Shown in pieces: positions 1 to 8,791 of a stretch of 43,287 bases of DNA (within the stretch, counting starts at the first letter, position 1; each line of letters begins with the position of its first letter). The notes under the pieces are model-generated. The model saw only the letters and a program-made list of their open reading frames with translations, ran no database searches and was not told the DNA's origin. The DNA lies in contig JAZUGR010000001.1 of assembly GCA_045641345.1 (NCBI GenBank), positions 1 through 43,287 on the forward strand. Reading direction: 5' to 3'. Made by a program: the position numbers and the translations under genes. The DNA comes from Cacconaster sp045641345. Lineage in GTDB: Bacteria > Bacteroidota > Bacteroidia > Bacteroidales > UBA932.

Positions 1-278
1 GCAAGATTCACCACAATGTCGAACTTATGCTCTGCGAAGAGGCTGTCAATGAGCGCCTTGTCGGCGAGGTTACCCTTAACGAAGCTGTACTTGCTTTCGG
101 GGTGCTTCCCGGCTTCGGCCTCAATCTGCTGCAGCCGCCACTCCTTCAGGCTCACGTCATAGTAGTCATTGACGGAGTCCAGACCCACAATCTCAATGGG
201 CGACTCCGTCCTGAGCAGTCGGAGCACCAGATTGCTCCCTATGAATCCGGCTGAGCCGGTAACAAGAACCCTCTTCAT
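1..278 (-). CDS. UDP-glucuronate 4-epimerase-like SDR, N-terminal part (runs off the window)
   Basis: Only the first 92 or so codons are present; the gene continues beyond base 1. The protein opens with the NAD-binding glycine motif of extended short-chain dehydrogenases (MKRVLVTGSAGFIGSNL) and then shows a DSVNDYYDVSLKEWRL stretch. That resembles the DNLNDYYDPSLKEARL region of UDP-glucuronate 4-epimerases, which interconvert UDP-glucuronate and UDP-galacturonate. The start lies one base after the stop of the preceding UDP-glucose dehydrogenase gene, which would make UDP-glucuronate, so substrate and context agree. The Tyr-x-x-x-Lys active site lies outside the window, so the exact sugar specificity is inferred. 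Confidence 0.8.
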   Translation of the reverse strand, partial: MKRVLVTGSAGFIGSNLVLRLLRTESPIEIVGLDSVNDYYDVSLKEWRLQQIEAEAGKHPESKYSFVKGNLADKALIDSLFAEHKFDIVVNL

Positions 279-279
279 A

Positions 280-1626
280 CTAGTCACGGCGGAACAGGTC
301 GCGGGTATAAACTTTTGCAGCTACGTCGTCAAGGCAGCTGTCGTAGCGGTTGGCGATGATGGCGTGGCTCTGCGCTTTGAAGGTGGCGAGGTCATTGACC
401 ACCCTGCTGCCGAAGAAGGTATCTCCGTCCTGCAAAGTAGGCTCGTAGATGATAACTGATGCACCTTTGGCCTTGATGCGCTTCATAATGCCCTGGATGG
501 CGCTCTGGCGGAAATTGTCGGAGCCCGCTTTCATCGTGAGGCGATAGACTCCCACCACAACTTCCTTCTCCTTGCCGGAGGCGTACTGCGCATTCTCGTC
601 GTAATATCCGGCCATCTTGAGCACCTGGTCGGCAATAAAGTCCTTGCGGGTGCGGTTGCTTTCCACAATGGCGGACATCATATTCTGCGGCACGTCGGCA
701 TAGTTGGCCAGCAGCTGCTTGGTATCCTTCGGGAGGCAGTAGCCGCCGTAGCCGAAGCTCGGGTTGTTGTAGTGCGTGCCGATGCGCGGGTCGAGGCCGA
801 TGCCGTTGATGATAGCCTGCGGGTCGAGTCCCTTGACCTCGGCGTAGGTGTCGAGTTCGTTGAAATAGCTTACGCGGAGAGCCAGATAAGTGTTGGCGAA
901 GAGCTTGACCGCCTCGGCCTCCTTCATTCCCATAAAGAGGGTGTCGATATTCTCCTTGATTGCCCCTTCCTGCAGCAAGGAGGCGAAGATGCGCGCGAAT
1001 TCCTCCGCCTGCGGGTTGCCGATGGCGGCGATGGCCGCATTCTCCTCATCCCACTTGCTGTCGCCGGTGACCGTAATCATTTTCGGGTAACCGACAATGA
1101 TGCCTCTCGGCTAGACGTTGTCGTACAGAGCCTTGCTCTCGCGCAGGAACTCCGGGCTGAAGAGCAGGTTGAATTTCCTGCCCTTGAGGGCCGGGTCGGT
1201 CATAAACTTGAGGGCATACTTCACGTAGAGACTGCGGGTGTAGCCCACGGGTATGGTGGATTTGATGACCATCACGGCATCGGGGTTGACGCTGATTACC
1301 AGGTCGATGACCTCTTCCACGTGTGAGGTGTCGAAGTAGTTCTTGACCGGGTCGTAGTTGGTAGGGGCCGCAACCACCACGAAGTCGGCATCCCTGTAGG
1401 CCGCCACTCCGTCGAGGGTCGCCTTCAGGTTGAGCTTCTTCTCTGCAAAGTATTTCTCGATATATTCGTCCTGAATGGGCGAAATGCGGTTGTTGATTTT
1501 TTCCACCTTTTCGGGAATAACGTCCACTGCCGTCACCTGATGTTTCTGGCTGAGCAGCGTGGCGATAGAGAGGCCGACATATCCTGTGCCGGCCACCGCA
1601 ATCTTCAATTCTTCGAATTTTCTCAT
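280..1626 (-). pseudogene. ugd: UDP-glucose 6-dehydrogenase interrupted by an in-frame amber codon
   Basis: Oxidises UDP-glucose to UDP-glucuronate with two NAD. The N-terminal half starts at MRKFEELKIAVAGTGYVGLS (Rossmann motif) and runs to FSPEFLRESKALYDNV, where a TAG codon at 1113-1111 stops it. The same frame then continues with PRGIIVGYP and a complete C-terminal half, including the catalytic-cysteine segment NPSFGYGGYCLPKDTKQL typical of the HasB-like type. No bases are missing; only one codon, where relatives usually carry Tyr or His (DNLYPSRIIVG), is a stop. The result is two reading frames of about 171 and 266 residues. It lies 14 bases after capE in the operon. It may be a nonsense mutation, a sequencing error or a suppressed codon; the family assignment is firm. 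Confidence 0.85.
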
Positions 1627-1640
1627 TGTATGTCTGTTTG

Positions 1641-2717
1641 CTATTTCGCCAGATTCGCCACTCCGTTGAGTTCGTTCTGGATGTACTCCAGACTGGCGAT
1701 TTTGGCTTTGGTCTCGGCCACGGTGAGGCGCTTGGTGTTGTCGGAGTTGAACTCGGTGAGCACGTTGCGCTTCTCGTCGCCTTCCTTGAAGTATTTGTCG
1801 TAATTGAGGCCGCGGTTGTCGGCAGGGACGCGGTAGAAGTTGCCCATATCCTCGGCCTTGGCGCACTCCTCGTTGGTGAGGAGCGTTTCGTACATCTTCT
1901 CTCCGTGGCGAATGCCGATGACCTTGATTTCCTCCTTCTTTCCACCGAAGAGCTCGCAAACTGCCTCAGCCTGTGTCTGAATGGTGCAGGCGGGAGCTTT
2001 CTGCACGAGGATGTCTCCGTTGGAGCCGTGTTCGAAGGCGAAGAGCACGAGGTCAACGGCTTCTTCGAGGCTCATTATGAAGCGGGTCATCTTGGGCTCG
2101 GTGAGGGTGATGGGGTTGCCGCTGCGTATCTGCTCAATCCAAAGGGGGATGACGCTTCCGCGGGAGCACATCACGTTGCCGTAGCGGGTGCAGCAGATCT
2201 TGGTGCCGTGGAAATTGCCGTTTTCGTCGTAAGTTCCGCTATTGCGCGAGCGGGCAACTGCAATCTTCTCCTCCAGTGCCTTGGAGATTCCCATCGCATT
2301 GATGGGGTATGCAGCCTTGTCGGTGGAGAGGCAGATGACGCACTTAACTCCCTCATCTATAGCGGCATCCAGCACATTATCAGTACCGATGACATTGGTC
2401 TTGACGGCTTCCATAGGGAAGAACTCGCAGCTGGGCACCTGCTTCAAGGCGGCTGCGTGGAATATGTAATCCACACCTTTCATCGCGGTCTTCAGTGTGC
2501 TTTTGTTACGCACGTCACCGATGTAGAATCTGATTTTTCCTGCCACCTCAGGCATCTTGGCCTGATACTCGTGGCGCATATCGTCCTGCTTCTTCTCGTC
2601 GCGTGAGAAGATACGGATTTCTGCGATGTCCGTCTTTAGGAAGCGGTTGAGAACCGCATTGCCGAATGATCCCGTACCTCCGGTGATCATCAATGTTTTA
2701 CCTGCAAAAATGCTCAT
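1641..2717 (-). CDS. capE: UDP-GlcNAc 4,6-dehydratase/5-epimerase (CapE/WbjB/FnlA type)
   Basis: First enzyme of UDP-N-acetyl-L-fucosamine synthesis; converts UDP-GlcNAc to a 4-keto-6-deoxy hexose intermediate. The 358-residue protein starts with MSIFAGKTLMITGGTGSFG, an SDR cofactor motif, followed by the subfamily segment SRDEKKQDDMRHEYQ. The active site has Met in place of the usual Tyr (NAMGISKALEE), as in the CapE/FlaA1 group. It shares the operon with capF and capG, which is the complete three-enzyme set known from Staphylococcus aureus type 5/8 capsule and Pseudomonas O11 antigen. The order here is F-G-(unknown)-E rather than E-F-G. Assignment to CapE rather than the related PseB rests mainly on these neighbours. 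Confidence 0.9.
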   Translation of the reverse strand: MSIFAGKTLMITGGTGSFGNAVLNRFLKTDIAEIRIFSRDEKKQDDMRHEYQAKMPEVAGKIRFYIGDVRNKSTLKTAMKGVDYIFHAAALKQVPSCEFFPMEAVKTNVIGTDNVLDAAIDEGVKCVICLSTDKAAYPINAMGISKALEEKIAVARSRNSGTYDENGNFHGTKICCTRYGNVMCSRGSVIPLWIEQIRSGNPITLTEPKMTRFIMSLEEAVDLVLFAFEHGSNGDILVQKAPACTIQTQAEAVCELFGGKKEEIKVIGIRHGEKMYETLLTNEECAKAEDMGNFYRVPADNRGLNYDKYFKEGDEKRNVLTEFNSDNTKRLTVAETKAKIASLEYIQNELNGVANLAK

Positions 2718-2756
2718 ATCTTTTTCGTTTTATATTTTCTTTGGGTTTGCGCAATG

Positions 2757-3209
2757 TTACATATCTCCTGACCAGCCGTGGCCGAGGTCCCAGTGTTCGT
2801 CATATACGAACTCGAAGTACGGGAGTGCGAATTCCTCCTCTATCATCCGAGAGAGTTCCGCCTCTATGGGTTTGGCCCATTGGCCCACGAAGACGATGAA
2901 CTTGTTGATGTTCCAGGCCACGCGGCCCCTGGGTACTTGGGTGTAGTCGCCTTTGAATTTGGTAACTTCGCCCATTGCCTGGGCGCGGAAGTATTCCTTG
3001 GCCCATACCTGCCGGTGCAGATGCGGATAGTTGATGAACGGCAGGCCCTTGTCGGCCGCTTCTTCTGCCTGTTTTGGGGTGAGTTCCTGCTTGCACACGC
3101 CGAAGAATGCCTTGTCCTCGGGGTCGTACCAGAAGATTCCCACCTGCGGCATAGGCTCGTCCAAGGCTCTCATCGCCTCCATCTGCTGCTGTATCTCGTT
3201 GTCCGACAT
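2757..3209 (-). CDS. uncharacterised 150-residue protein inside the FucNAc operon
   Basis: I do not recognise a named family. The protein has no signal peptide or membrane segment and is acidic. Visible landmarks are MPQVGIFWYDPEDKAFFGV near the N-terminus, a central PRGRVAWNINKFIVFVGQW segment and an aromatic tail (FEFVYDEHWDLGHGWSGD). The PQxGIFW ... PRGRV ... combination resembles small cytosolic proteins of unknown role that I have seen in other Bacteroidales genomes, but I cannot name them. It sits 9 bases after capG and 39 bases before capE, so it is co-transcribed with sugar-nucleotide enzymes. A role linked to that pathway is only an inference from position. Confidence 0.8.
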   Translation of the reverse strand: MSDNEIQQQMEAMRALDEPMPQVGIFWYDPEDKAFFGVCKQELTPKQAEEAADKGLPFINYPHLHRQVWAKEYFRAQAMGEVTKFKGDYTQVPRGRVAWNINKFIVFVGQWAKPIEAELSRMIEEEFALPYFEFVYDEHWDLGHGWSGDM

Positions 3210-3218
3210 ATATTTGTT

Positions 3219-4379
3219 CTAGTTTTTGCGCCACACCATCTTATTGACGATGCCGACGTAGGACTGGATGATTTTGACCACCTTGGTGCTGACGTTTTCG
3301 TCCACATAATTAGGTACCGGGATGCCGTTGTCGCCATTGGCATTCATCTCGACTGCCGTGTCAACAGCCTGGAGCAGGCCCTTCTCGTCTATGCCACTGA
3401 TGAAGAAGCAACCTTTGTCGAGGGCTTCGGGGCGTTCGGTGCTGGTGCGGATGCAGACTGCGGGGAACGGGTGGCCTACGCTGGTGAAGAAACTTGATTC
3501 CTCAGGGAGCGTGCCGCTGTCGCTGACCACCGCAAAAGCATTCATCTGAAGGCAGTTGTAGTCGTGGAAGCCCAATGGCTCATGCTGGATGACACGAGGG
3601 TCGAGCTGGAATCCGCTGGCTTCGAGACGCTTGCGGCTGCGAGGGTGGCACGAGTATAGTATCGGCATAGCGTATTTCTGCGCCATAGCGTTGATGGCGT
3701 TGAACAGGCTCAGGAAGTTCTTTTCCGTGTCGATGTTCTCCTCACGATGTGCTGACAATAATATATATCTGCCTTTCTCAAGATTCAAGCGCTTATGGAC
3801 ATCAGATGCCTCAATCTCGGCAAGATTGTTGTGCAGTACCTCTGCCATAGGTGAACCCGTAACGTATGTGCGCTCTCTCGGCAAGCCGCACTCTGCAAGA
3901 TACCTGCGGGCGTGCTCGCTGTATGCCATATTGACATCGGAGATGATATCTACAATCCTGCGGTTAGTCTCTTCCGGGAGGCATTCGTCTTTGCAGCGGT
4001 TACCGGCTTCCATGTGGAATATGGGTATGTGGAGGCGTTTGGCTCCGATTACGCTCAGGCAACTATTGGTGTCGCCTAACACAAGCACTGCATCCGGCTT
4101 GATTTCCACCATCAGCTTGTAGCTCTTGTCTATGATGTTGCCCATCGTCTCGCCGAGATCCTCACCTACTGCATCCATATAGACATCGGGGTCTGCGAGT
4201 TTGAGGTCGCGGAAGAAGATGCCGTTGAGGTTGTAGTCGTAGTTCTGACCGGTGTGAGCCAGTATGCAGTCAAAGTACTGACGGCATTTGTTGATTACTG
4301 CCGCAAGACGTATGATTTCCGGTCTTGTGCCCACAATGATGAGCAGCTTGAGTTTCCCGTTGTTCTTGAATGATGCCAT
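3219..4379 (-). CDS. capG: UDP-GlcNAc 2-epimerase-type enzyme (CapG/WbjD/FnlC)
   Basis: Last enzyme of the UDP-L-FucNAc route: inverts C2 of the UDP-6-deoxy-L-talose intermediate. The 386-residue protein has the epimerase N-terminus LLIIVGTRPEIIRLAAVI, the HMEAGNRC segment, LPEETNRRIVD, the LLSAHREENID motif and a C-terminal SDSGTLPEESSF motif, all typical of WecB-fold non-hydrolysing epimerases. HMEAGNRC and SDSGTLPEE fit the FnlC/WbjD subgroup better than plain WecB. The start is 4 bases from the capF stop, pointing to translational coupling. It ends in TAG, one reason not to believe TAG is reassigned in this genome. Confidence 0.92.
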   Translation of the reverse strand: MASFKNNGKLKLLIIVGTRPEIIRLAAVINKCRQYFDCILAHTGQNYDYNLNGIFFRDLKLADPDVYMDAVGEDLGETMGNIIDKSYKLMVEIKPDAVLVLGDTNSCLSVIGAKRLHIPIFHMEAGNRCKDECLPEETNRRIVDIISDVNMAYSEHARRYLAECGLPRERTYVTGSPMAEVLHNNLAEIEASDVHKRLNLEKGRYILLSAHREENIDTEKNFLSLFNAINAMAQKYAMPILYSCHPRSRKRLEASGFQLDPRVIQHEPLGFHDYNCLQMNAFAVVSDSGTLPEESSFFTSVGHPFPAVCIRTSTERPEALDKGCFFISGIDEKGLLQAVDTAVEMNANGDNGIPVPNYVDENVSTKVVKIIQSYVGIVNKMVWRKN

Positions 4380-4383
4380 ATCT

Positions 4384-5652
4384 TTATTCCTTTACTTCGT
4401 CGAAGAATGTATCCGGTTTATTCGGGTCGAAGATTTCGTTGCACCACATCACGGTAACAAGATCCTCCGTGTCGCTGAGGTTGATGATGTTGTGGGTGTA
4501 GCCGGGGAGCATTATCACGCTTTGGATGTGGTCGCCGGTGACTTCGTATTCTAGAATCTGTGGCTGTCCGTCGGGCCCGATCTGGTCGGGACGGGGGTTC
4601 TCCGGGCGCATCTGGATAAGGCCGTGGCCTTTGACTACGATGAACTGTTCCCATTTGGTATGGTGCCAGTGTTGTCCCTTGGTGATTCCGGGTTTTGAGA
4701 CGTTGATGCTGACCTGTCCGCAGCCAGCTGTGTGCACAAGTTCGGTGAAACTGCCTCTTGCGTCCTGGTTCATCTTGAGGTCGAAGATGGCTTTGTCGGC
4801 CGGAAGATAGCTTAAGTATGTGCTGTACAGGCGTTTGGCAAACGAATCAGCCGGAATCTCCGGAATCAGGAGGGTCTGCGGCAGCTCCTTGAACTGCTGC
4901 AGCAGCTCGACAATCTGCCCGAGGGTGGCTTTGTGTGTCACGGGACAATAGCAGTAGCGGCTTTGCGCATTACGCGAGTCACTCGCGTCCTCGCAACTTT
5001 TTTCCGGTATGACTTCGAGGCCGTTGAATTCGCAACGATGTTCCTCGTCCTTCAGCGCACTGATCATCTCGGCAATCAAATCATCGATATACAACAGCTC
5101 CAGCTCCACGGAAGGGTCATTGACCGTGTAGGGCAGGTCGTTGGCGAAGGCATTGCAGAAGGTTGCGACTGCCGAATTGTAGTTCGGACGGCACCATTTG
5201 CCGTAGAGATTCGGGAAACGATAGACCAGCACTTTTGCACCGGTTTCCTTGCCGTATTGCAGAAAGAGGTCCTCACCTGCCTTTTTGCTGCGGCCGTATT
5301 CGGAGTTGCCGAAGCGGCCCGTCAAAGACGCCTGCTGCGAAGAGGAAAGCATCACAGGACAGGTGTTTCCATATTTCCTGAGAGTATCAAGAAGCGTGGA
5401 AGCAAACCCGAAGTTGCCTTCCATAAACTCGGAAGCGTCCTTCGGCCGGTTCACTCCTGCAAGGTTGAACACGAAATCACACTCACGACAATAGTTATCC
5501 AACTCCTCGGCCGAGGAGTCGATGTCATATTCAAAAACTTCCCCGACAGCCAGGTCTCCCCAGCATCTTGACTTTCCGTCTCTGATATTCTTGAGTTCAA
5601 GGCATAGGTTTCTCCCCACAAATCCTTTCGCTCCGGTTACAAGTATTTTCAT
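4384..5652 (-). CDS. capF: bifunctional UDP-sugar C4 reductase with cupin domain (CapF/WbjC/FnlB), with an unusual insert
   Basis: Middle enzyme of UDP-L-FucNAc synthesis: the C-terminal cupin handles C3 epimerisation and the N-terminal SDR reduces the 4-keto group. The SDR half starts with MKILVTGAKGFVGRN and has YGRSK (about residues 119-123). The cupin half has metal-ligand histidines in GQHWHHTKWEQF (about 327-338). At 422 residues it is longer than the roughly 370 usual for the family. The excess includes a Cys-rich stretch at about residues 207-238 between the two domains (EKSCEDASDSRNAQSRYCYC), whose DNA contains a perfect 8-base palindrome arm pair at 4972-4988. It is followed closely by capG. 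Confidence 0.92.
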   Translation of the reverse strand: MKILVTGAKGFVGRNLCLELKNIRDGKSRCWGDLAVGEVFEYDIDSSAEELDNYCRECDFVFNLAGVNRPKDASEFMEGNFGFASTLLDTLRKYGNTCPVMLSSSQQASLTGRFGNSEYGRSKKAGEDLFLQYGKETGAKVLVYRFPNLYGKWCRPNYNSAVATFCNAFANDLPYTVNDPSVELELLYIDDLIAEMISALKDEEHRCEFNGLEVIPEKSCEDASDSRNAQSRYCYCPVTHKATLGQIVELLQQFKELPQTLLIPEIPADSFAKRLYSTYLSYLPADKAIFDLKMNQDARGSFTELVHTAGCGQVSINVSKPGITKGQHWHHTKWEQFIVVKGHGLIQMRPENPRPDQIGPDGQPQILEYEVTGDHIQSVIMLPGYTHNIINLSDTEDLVTVMWCNEIFDPNKPDTFFDEVKE

Positions 5653-5664
5653 TGTTGTTAGAAT

Positions 5665-6849
5665 TTATCTCCCCTTATACATATCATCGTAATACCTCTG
5701 GTAGTCCCCGCTGGTGACGTTGTCCATCCAGTCCTGGTTATCCAAGTACCACTTGACCGTTTTCTCAATCCCTTCCTCGAACTGGAGGGAGGGCTCCCAG
5801 CCGAGTTCCCTCTGGAGCTTGGTGGAGTCGATGGCGTAGCGCAGATCGTGGCCGGCGCGGTCGGTGACGTAGGTTATCAGGTCAAGGTCGGCGCCCTCGC
5901 TGCGGCCGAGGATGCGGTCGACGGTGGCAATCAGCACCTTGATTATGTCGATGTTCTTCCACTCGTTGAAGCCGCCTATGTTGTAGGTTTCGGCCACGCG
6001 GCCCTTGTGGAATATCGTGTCGATGGCCCGGGCGTGGTCTTCGACATAGAGCCAGTCGCGCACGTTTTCACCCTTGCCATAGACCGGGAGGGGCTTGCGA
6101 TGACGGATATTGTTGATGAAAAGGGGTATCAGCTTTTCGGGGAACTGGTAGGGGCCGTAGTTGTTGGAGCAGTTGGTGACTATCGTGGGCAGGCCGTAGG
6201 TGTCGTGGAAGGCCCTCACGAAGTGGTCGCTCGAAGCCTTGGCGGCGCTATAGGGGCTGTGCGGCTGATACTTGAGGTCTTCGGTGAAGAACTTTTCGCC
6301 GTAGGCAAGATGGTGCGCTCCGCTGGAGGCCTTGGTGGTGAAGGGGGGCTTGATGCCCTGAGGGCAGGTCATCTCGAGAGCCCCGTACACCTCGTCGGTG
6401 GAAATGTGATAGAAGAGCCGGCGAAACACAGCGCTCTCCGAGGCCGAAGCCGCCCCGGAAATGGCGTTTTCGTCCGAAACAAACGGCGTCTCCTCCCAAT
6501 ATATCTTGGCCGCCTGCAGCAGCGACAGAGTCCCCATCACGTTGGTCTGCGCAAAAGTGAAGGGGTCCTTGATGCTGCGGTCAACGTGCGATTCAGCCGC
6601 AAGGTGGATTATGCCGTCGACCTTCTCCTGCCGCATCAGTGCCAGCACACCCTCGAAGTCGCAGATATCCATCTTGACGAATTTGTAGTTGGGTTTGTCC
6701 TCGATGTCCTTGAGGTTGGCCAGGTTGCCGGCATAGGTCAGCTTGTCGAGGTTGATTATGCGGTACTCGGGGTACTTGTTCACAAAGAGCCTCACCACGT
6801 GGCTTCCGATGAATCCGGCCCCGCCGGTTATGATAATAGAGCGCCTCAT
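5665..6849 (-). CDS. rmlB: dTDP-glucose 4,6-dehydratase
   Basis: Second step of dTDP-L-rhamnose synthesis: converts dTDP-glucose to dTDP-4-keto-6-deoxyglucose using bound NAD. The 394-residue protein starts with MRRSIIITGGAGFIGSHVV, shows HLAAESHVDRSI, the catalytic Thr-Asp-Glu in YHISTDEVYG, the YSAAKASSDHF Tyr-x-x-x-Lys site and the RDWLYVEDH segment. It is somewhat longer than the classic 350-360 residue enzymes because of an insert before and after the TDE motif (about residues 128-145 and 158-190), a feature I associate with Bacteroidales versions. The start lies one base after the rmlA stop; capF follows 12 bases downstream. Confidence 0.96.
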   Translation of the reverse strand: MRRSIIITGGAGFIGSHVVRLFVNKYPEYRIINLDKLTYAGNLANLKDIEDKPNYKFVKMDICDFEGVLALMRQEKVDGIIHLAAESHVDRSIKDPFTFAQTNVMGTLSLLQAAKIYWEETPFVSDENAISGAASASESAVFRRLFYHISTDEVYGALEMTCPQGIKPPFTTKASSGAHHLAYGEKFFTEDLKYQPHSPYSAAKASSDHFVRAFHDTYGLPTIVTNCSNNYGPYQFPEKLIPLFINNIRHRKPLPVYGKGENVRDWLYVEDHARAIDTIFHKGRVAETYNIGGFNEWKNIDIIKVLIATVDRILGRSEGADLDLITYVTDRAGHDLRYAIDSTKLQRELGWEPSLQFEEGIEKTVKWYLDNQDWMDNVTSGDYQRYYDDMYKGR

Positions 6850-6850
6850 A

Positions 6851-7771
6851 TCAATCGTTTTGATGGGTTAAAGTCGTTGAGTTGATCTCCTCCCTACATT
6901 CATCTATCACTTTGAGCAGATACTGCCCGTACTGGTTCTTGAGCATCGGAGCGGCGATTTCGCGCATCCTCTCCTCGCTTATCCAGCCGTTGCGGTAGGC
7001 TATCCCCTCGAGGCAGGCTATCTTGAGGCCCTGCCTCTTTTCGATGACCTCCACGAAGTTGGACGCCTCGCTCAGGCTGTCGTGGGTGCCGGTGTCGAGC
7101 CAGGCGAAGCCGCGGCCGAAGACCTGCACCTTGAGTTGCCCGTCTTCGAGGAAGCGCTGGTTCACCGTGGTTATCTCAAGCTCCCCGCGTGCCGAGGGTT
7201 TGATATGCTTGGCCACGTCGACCACCTTGTTGGGGTAAAAATAGAGCCCCACCACAGCATAGTTGCTTTTGGGTACCTTGGGCTTTTCCTCTATCGAAAG
7301 GCAGTTGCCCCGGCGGTCAAACTCCGCAACGCCGTAGCGTTCGGGATCACTCACCCAGTAGCCGAAAACCGTAGCCTTGCCATCCTGTTCGGCGGTGCGC
7401 ACAGCTTCCTTGAGCAGGCCGGTGAAGCCGCTGCCGTAGAAGATGTTGTCGCCCAGCACCAGACAGGCGCTGTCGGAACCAATGAACTTTTCGCCGATTA
7501 TGAAGGCCTGCGCCAACCCGTCGGGGGAGGGCTGCTCGGCATAGGAGAGGCTCACTCCGTAGTCAGACCCGTCACCTAGCAGCCGCTTGAAACCGGGCAG
7601 GTCCTGCGGAGTGGAAATGATGAGGATTTCGCGGATGCCGGCGAGCATCAGGGCCGAGATGGGATAATACACCATCGGCTTGTCGTAAATCGGCAGAAGC
7701 TGTTTGCTGACCCCCTTGGTTATGGGATAGAGTCTTGTGCCGGATCCTCCGGCGAGTACAATTCCTTTCAT
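6851..7771 (-). CDS. rmlA: glucose-1-phosphate thymidylyltransferase
   Basis: First step of dTDP-rhamnose synthesis: joins glucose-1-phosphate and dTTP. The chosen start, MKGIVLAGGSGTRLYPIT, gives 306 residues and overlaps the rmlD stop as ATGA; a start eight codons upstream adds no conserved residues. The nucleotidyltransferase signature GGSGTRLYPITKGVSKQLLP, the LVLGDNIFYG metal site and the EEKPKVPKSNYAVVGLYFY segment are all present. Length and motifs match a complete enzyme. It lies in the rmlC-D-A-B order and is probably controlled from the promoter upstream of rmlC. Confidence 0.96.
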   Translation of the reverse strand: MKGIVLAGGSGTRLYPITKGVSKQLLPIYDKPMVYYPISALMLAGIREILIISTPQDLPGFKRLLGDGSDYGVSLSYAEQPSPDGLAQAFIIGEKFIGSDSACLVLGDNIFYGSGFTGLLKEAVRTAEQDGKATVFGYWVSDPERYGVAEFDRRGNCLSIEEKPKVPKSNYAVVGLYFYPNKVVDVAKHIKPSARGELEITTVNQRFLEDGQLKVQVFGRGFAWLDTGTHDSLSEASNFVEVIEKRQGLKIACLEGIAYRNGWISEERMREIAAPMLKNQYGQYLLKVIDECREEINSTTLTHQND

Positions 7772-8751
7772 TTGCCTGTAAGGTTGATTATGCATTTCTT
7801 AAGGCTCGCCGTCCAGTAGGGGATGTCAAGGCCGAAAGTTGATTTTATTCTGGTTTTGTCGAGCACCGAATAGGCGGGGCGCCTTACGGGGCTGGGGAAT
7901 TCGCTGCTGTGGCAAGGGAGCACCTCGCAACGGGTGGTATTATTCATCTCACGCACCATCGTGGCAAAGTCGAACCAGCTGCACACCCCTTCGTTGGAGT
8001 AGTGGTATATGCCCCGACGCGGGTAGGCGCCGCTCCCGCTACGCTGCCAGATGGAGTAGTCGTCAACCACCCTCATTATGGCGCGGGCCAGATCGAGCGC
8101 GTAGGTGGGGGTGCCCGCCTGGTCGAACACCACCTTGATCTGCGGCTTGGTGGCGGTGAGATTCATCATAGTGCGGCAGAAGTTCCTGCCGAACTCGGAG
8201 TAGAGCCACGCGGTGCGGACAATCACCGCATTGCAGTCCGAGGCGAGGATATTGCGCTCCCCCTCGAGCTTGGTGCGGCCGTACACTCCGGTAGGAGTGC
8301 CCGTCCGGTCCTCGCTGCAGGGAGTGTTGTAGGGCTCGGCGCCGAACACATAGTCGGTGGAGACGTGCACCAGCAGGCCGCCCGCCTCACCCATCACCCT
8401 GGCCAGGATTGCCGGGGAGTCGGCATTCAGCTTGCGGGCCAACGGTTCGTTGGTCTCGGCCGCGTCCACGTTGGTATAGGCGGCGCAGTTGACTACAACC
8501 CCGATTTTGTGCTCAGCCACAAAGGCGCGCACGGCAGCCTCGTCGGTGATGTCGAGCCGGAGCGAGGACGTGTCCACGCCCTCCCCGGCCAGGCGGTGCA
8601 GAGTCTCCAGCGACTCCTCCGCCTCGGGAGCTATGTCGGTAAAAATGAAATTCGGGGATTCCTCCCGCCCGGCGACAGCAGACGTCGTGGATGCCACAAT
8701 GCGCATCTCATTGCCAAGCTGGCCGTTTGCTCCTGTTACGAGGATGTTCAT
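7768..8751 (-). CDS. rmlD: dTDP-4-dehydrorhamnose reductase
   Basis: Last step of dTDP-L-rhamnose synthesis: NAD(P)H reduction at C4. The start was set at MNILVTGANGQLGNEMR because the 47 codons upstream in the same frame show no conservation and run into the rmlC gap. Motifs seen are the Rossmann glycines, the VVNCAAYTNVDAAETN segment, HVSTDYVF and the YGRTKLEGE active site. There is extra sequence after the first strand (about residues 23-50), making 327 residues against roughly 290-300 for typical enzymes. It overlaps rmlA by 4 bases and lies 40 bases after rmlC. Confidence 0.94.
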   Translation of the reverse strand: MNILVTGANGQLGNEMRIVASTTSAVAGREESPNFIFTDIAPEAEESLETLHRLAGEGVDTSSLRLDITDEAAVRAFVAEHKIGVVVNCAAYTNVDAAETNEPLARKLNADSPAILARVMGEAGGLLVHVSTDYVFGAEPYNTPCSEDRTGTPTGVYGRTKLEGERNILASDCNAVIVRTAWLYSEFGRNFCRTMMNLTATKPQIKVVFDQAGTPTYALDLARAIMRVVDDYSIWQRSGSGAYPRRGIYHYSNEGVCSWFDFATMVREMNNTTRCEVLPCHSSEFPSPVRRPAYSVLDKTRIKSTFGLDIPYWTASLKKCIINLTGK

Positions 8752-8791
8752 CTTCTCTTCCTGATTGATATTTTCTTCTGCGATTTTCGCT

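Noticed and set aside
1111..1113. TAG recoded as an amino acid in this genome
   Set aside because: Several intact genes, including capG and the antitoxin, end in TAG at the expected family length, and no suppressor tRNA is seen.
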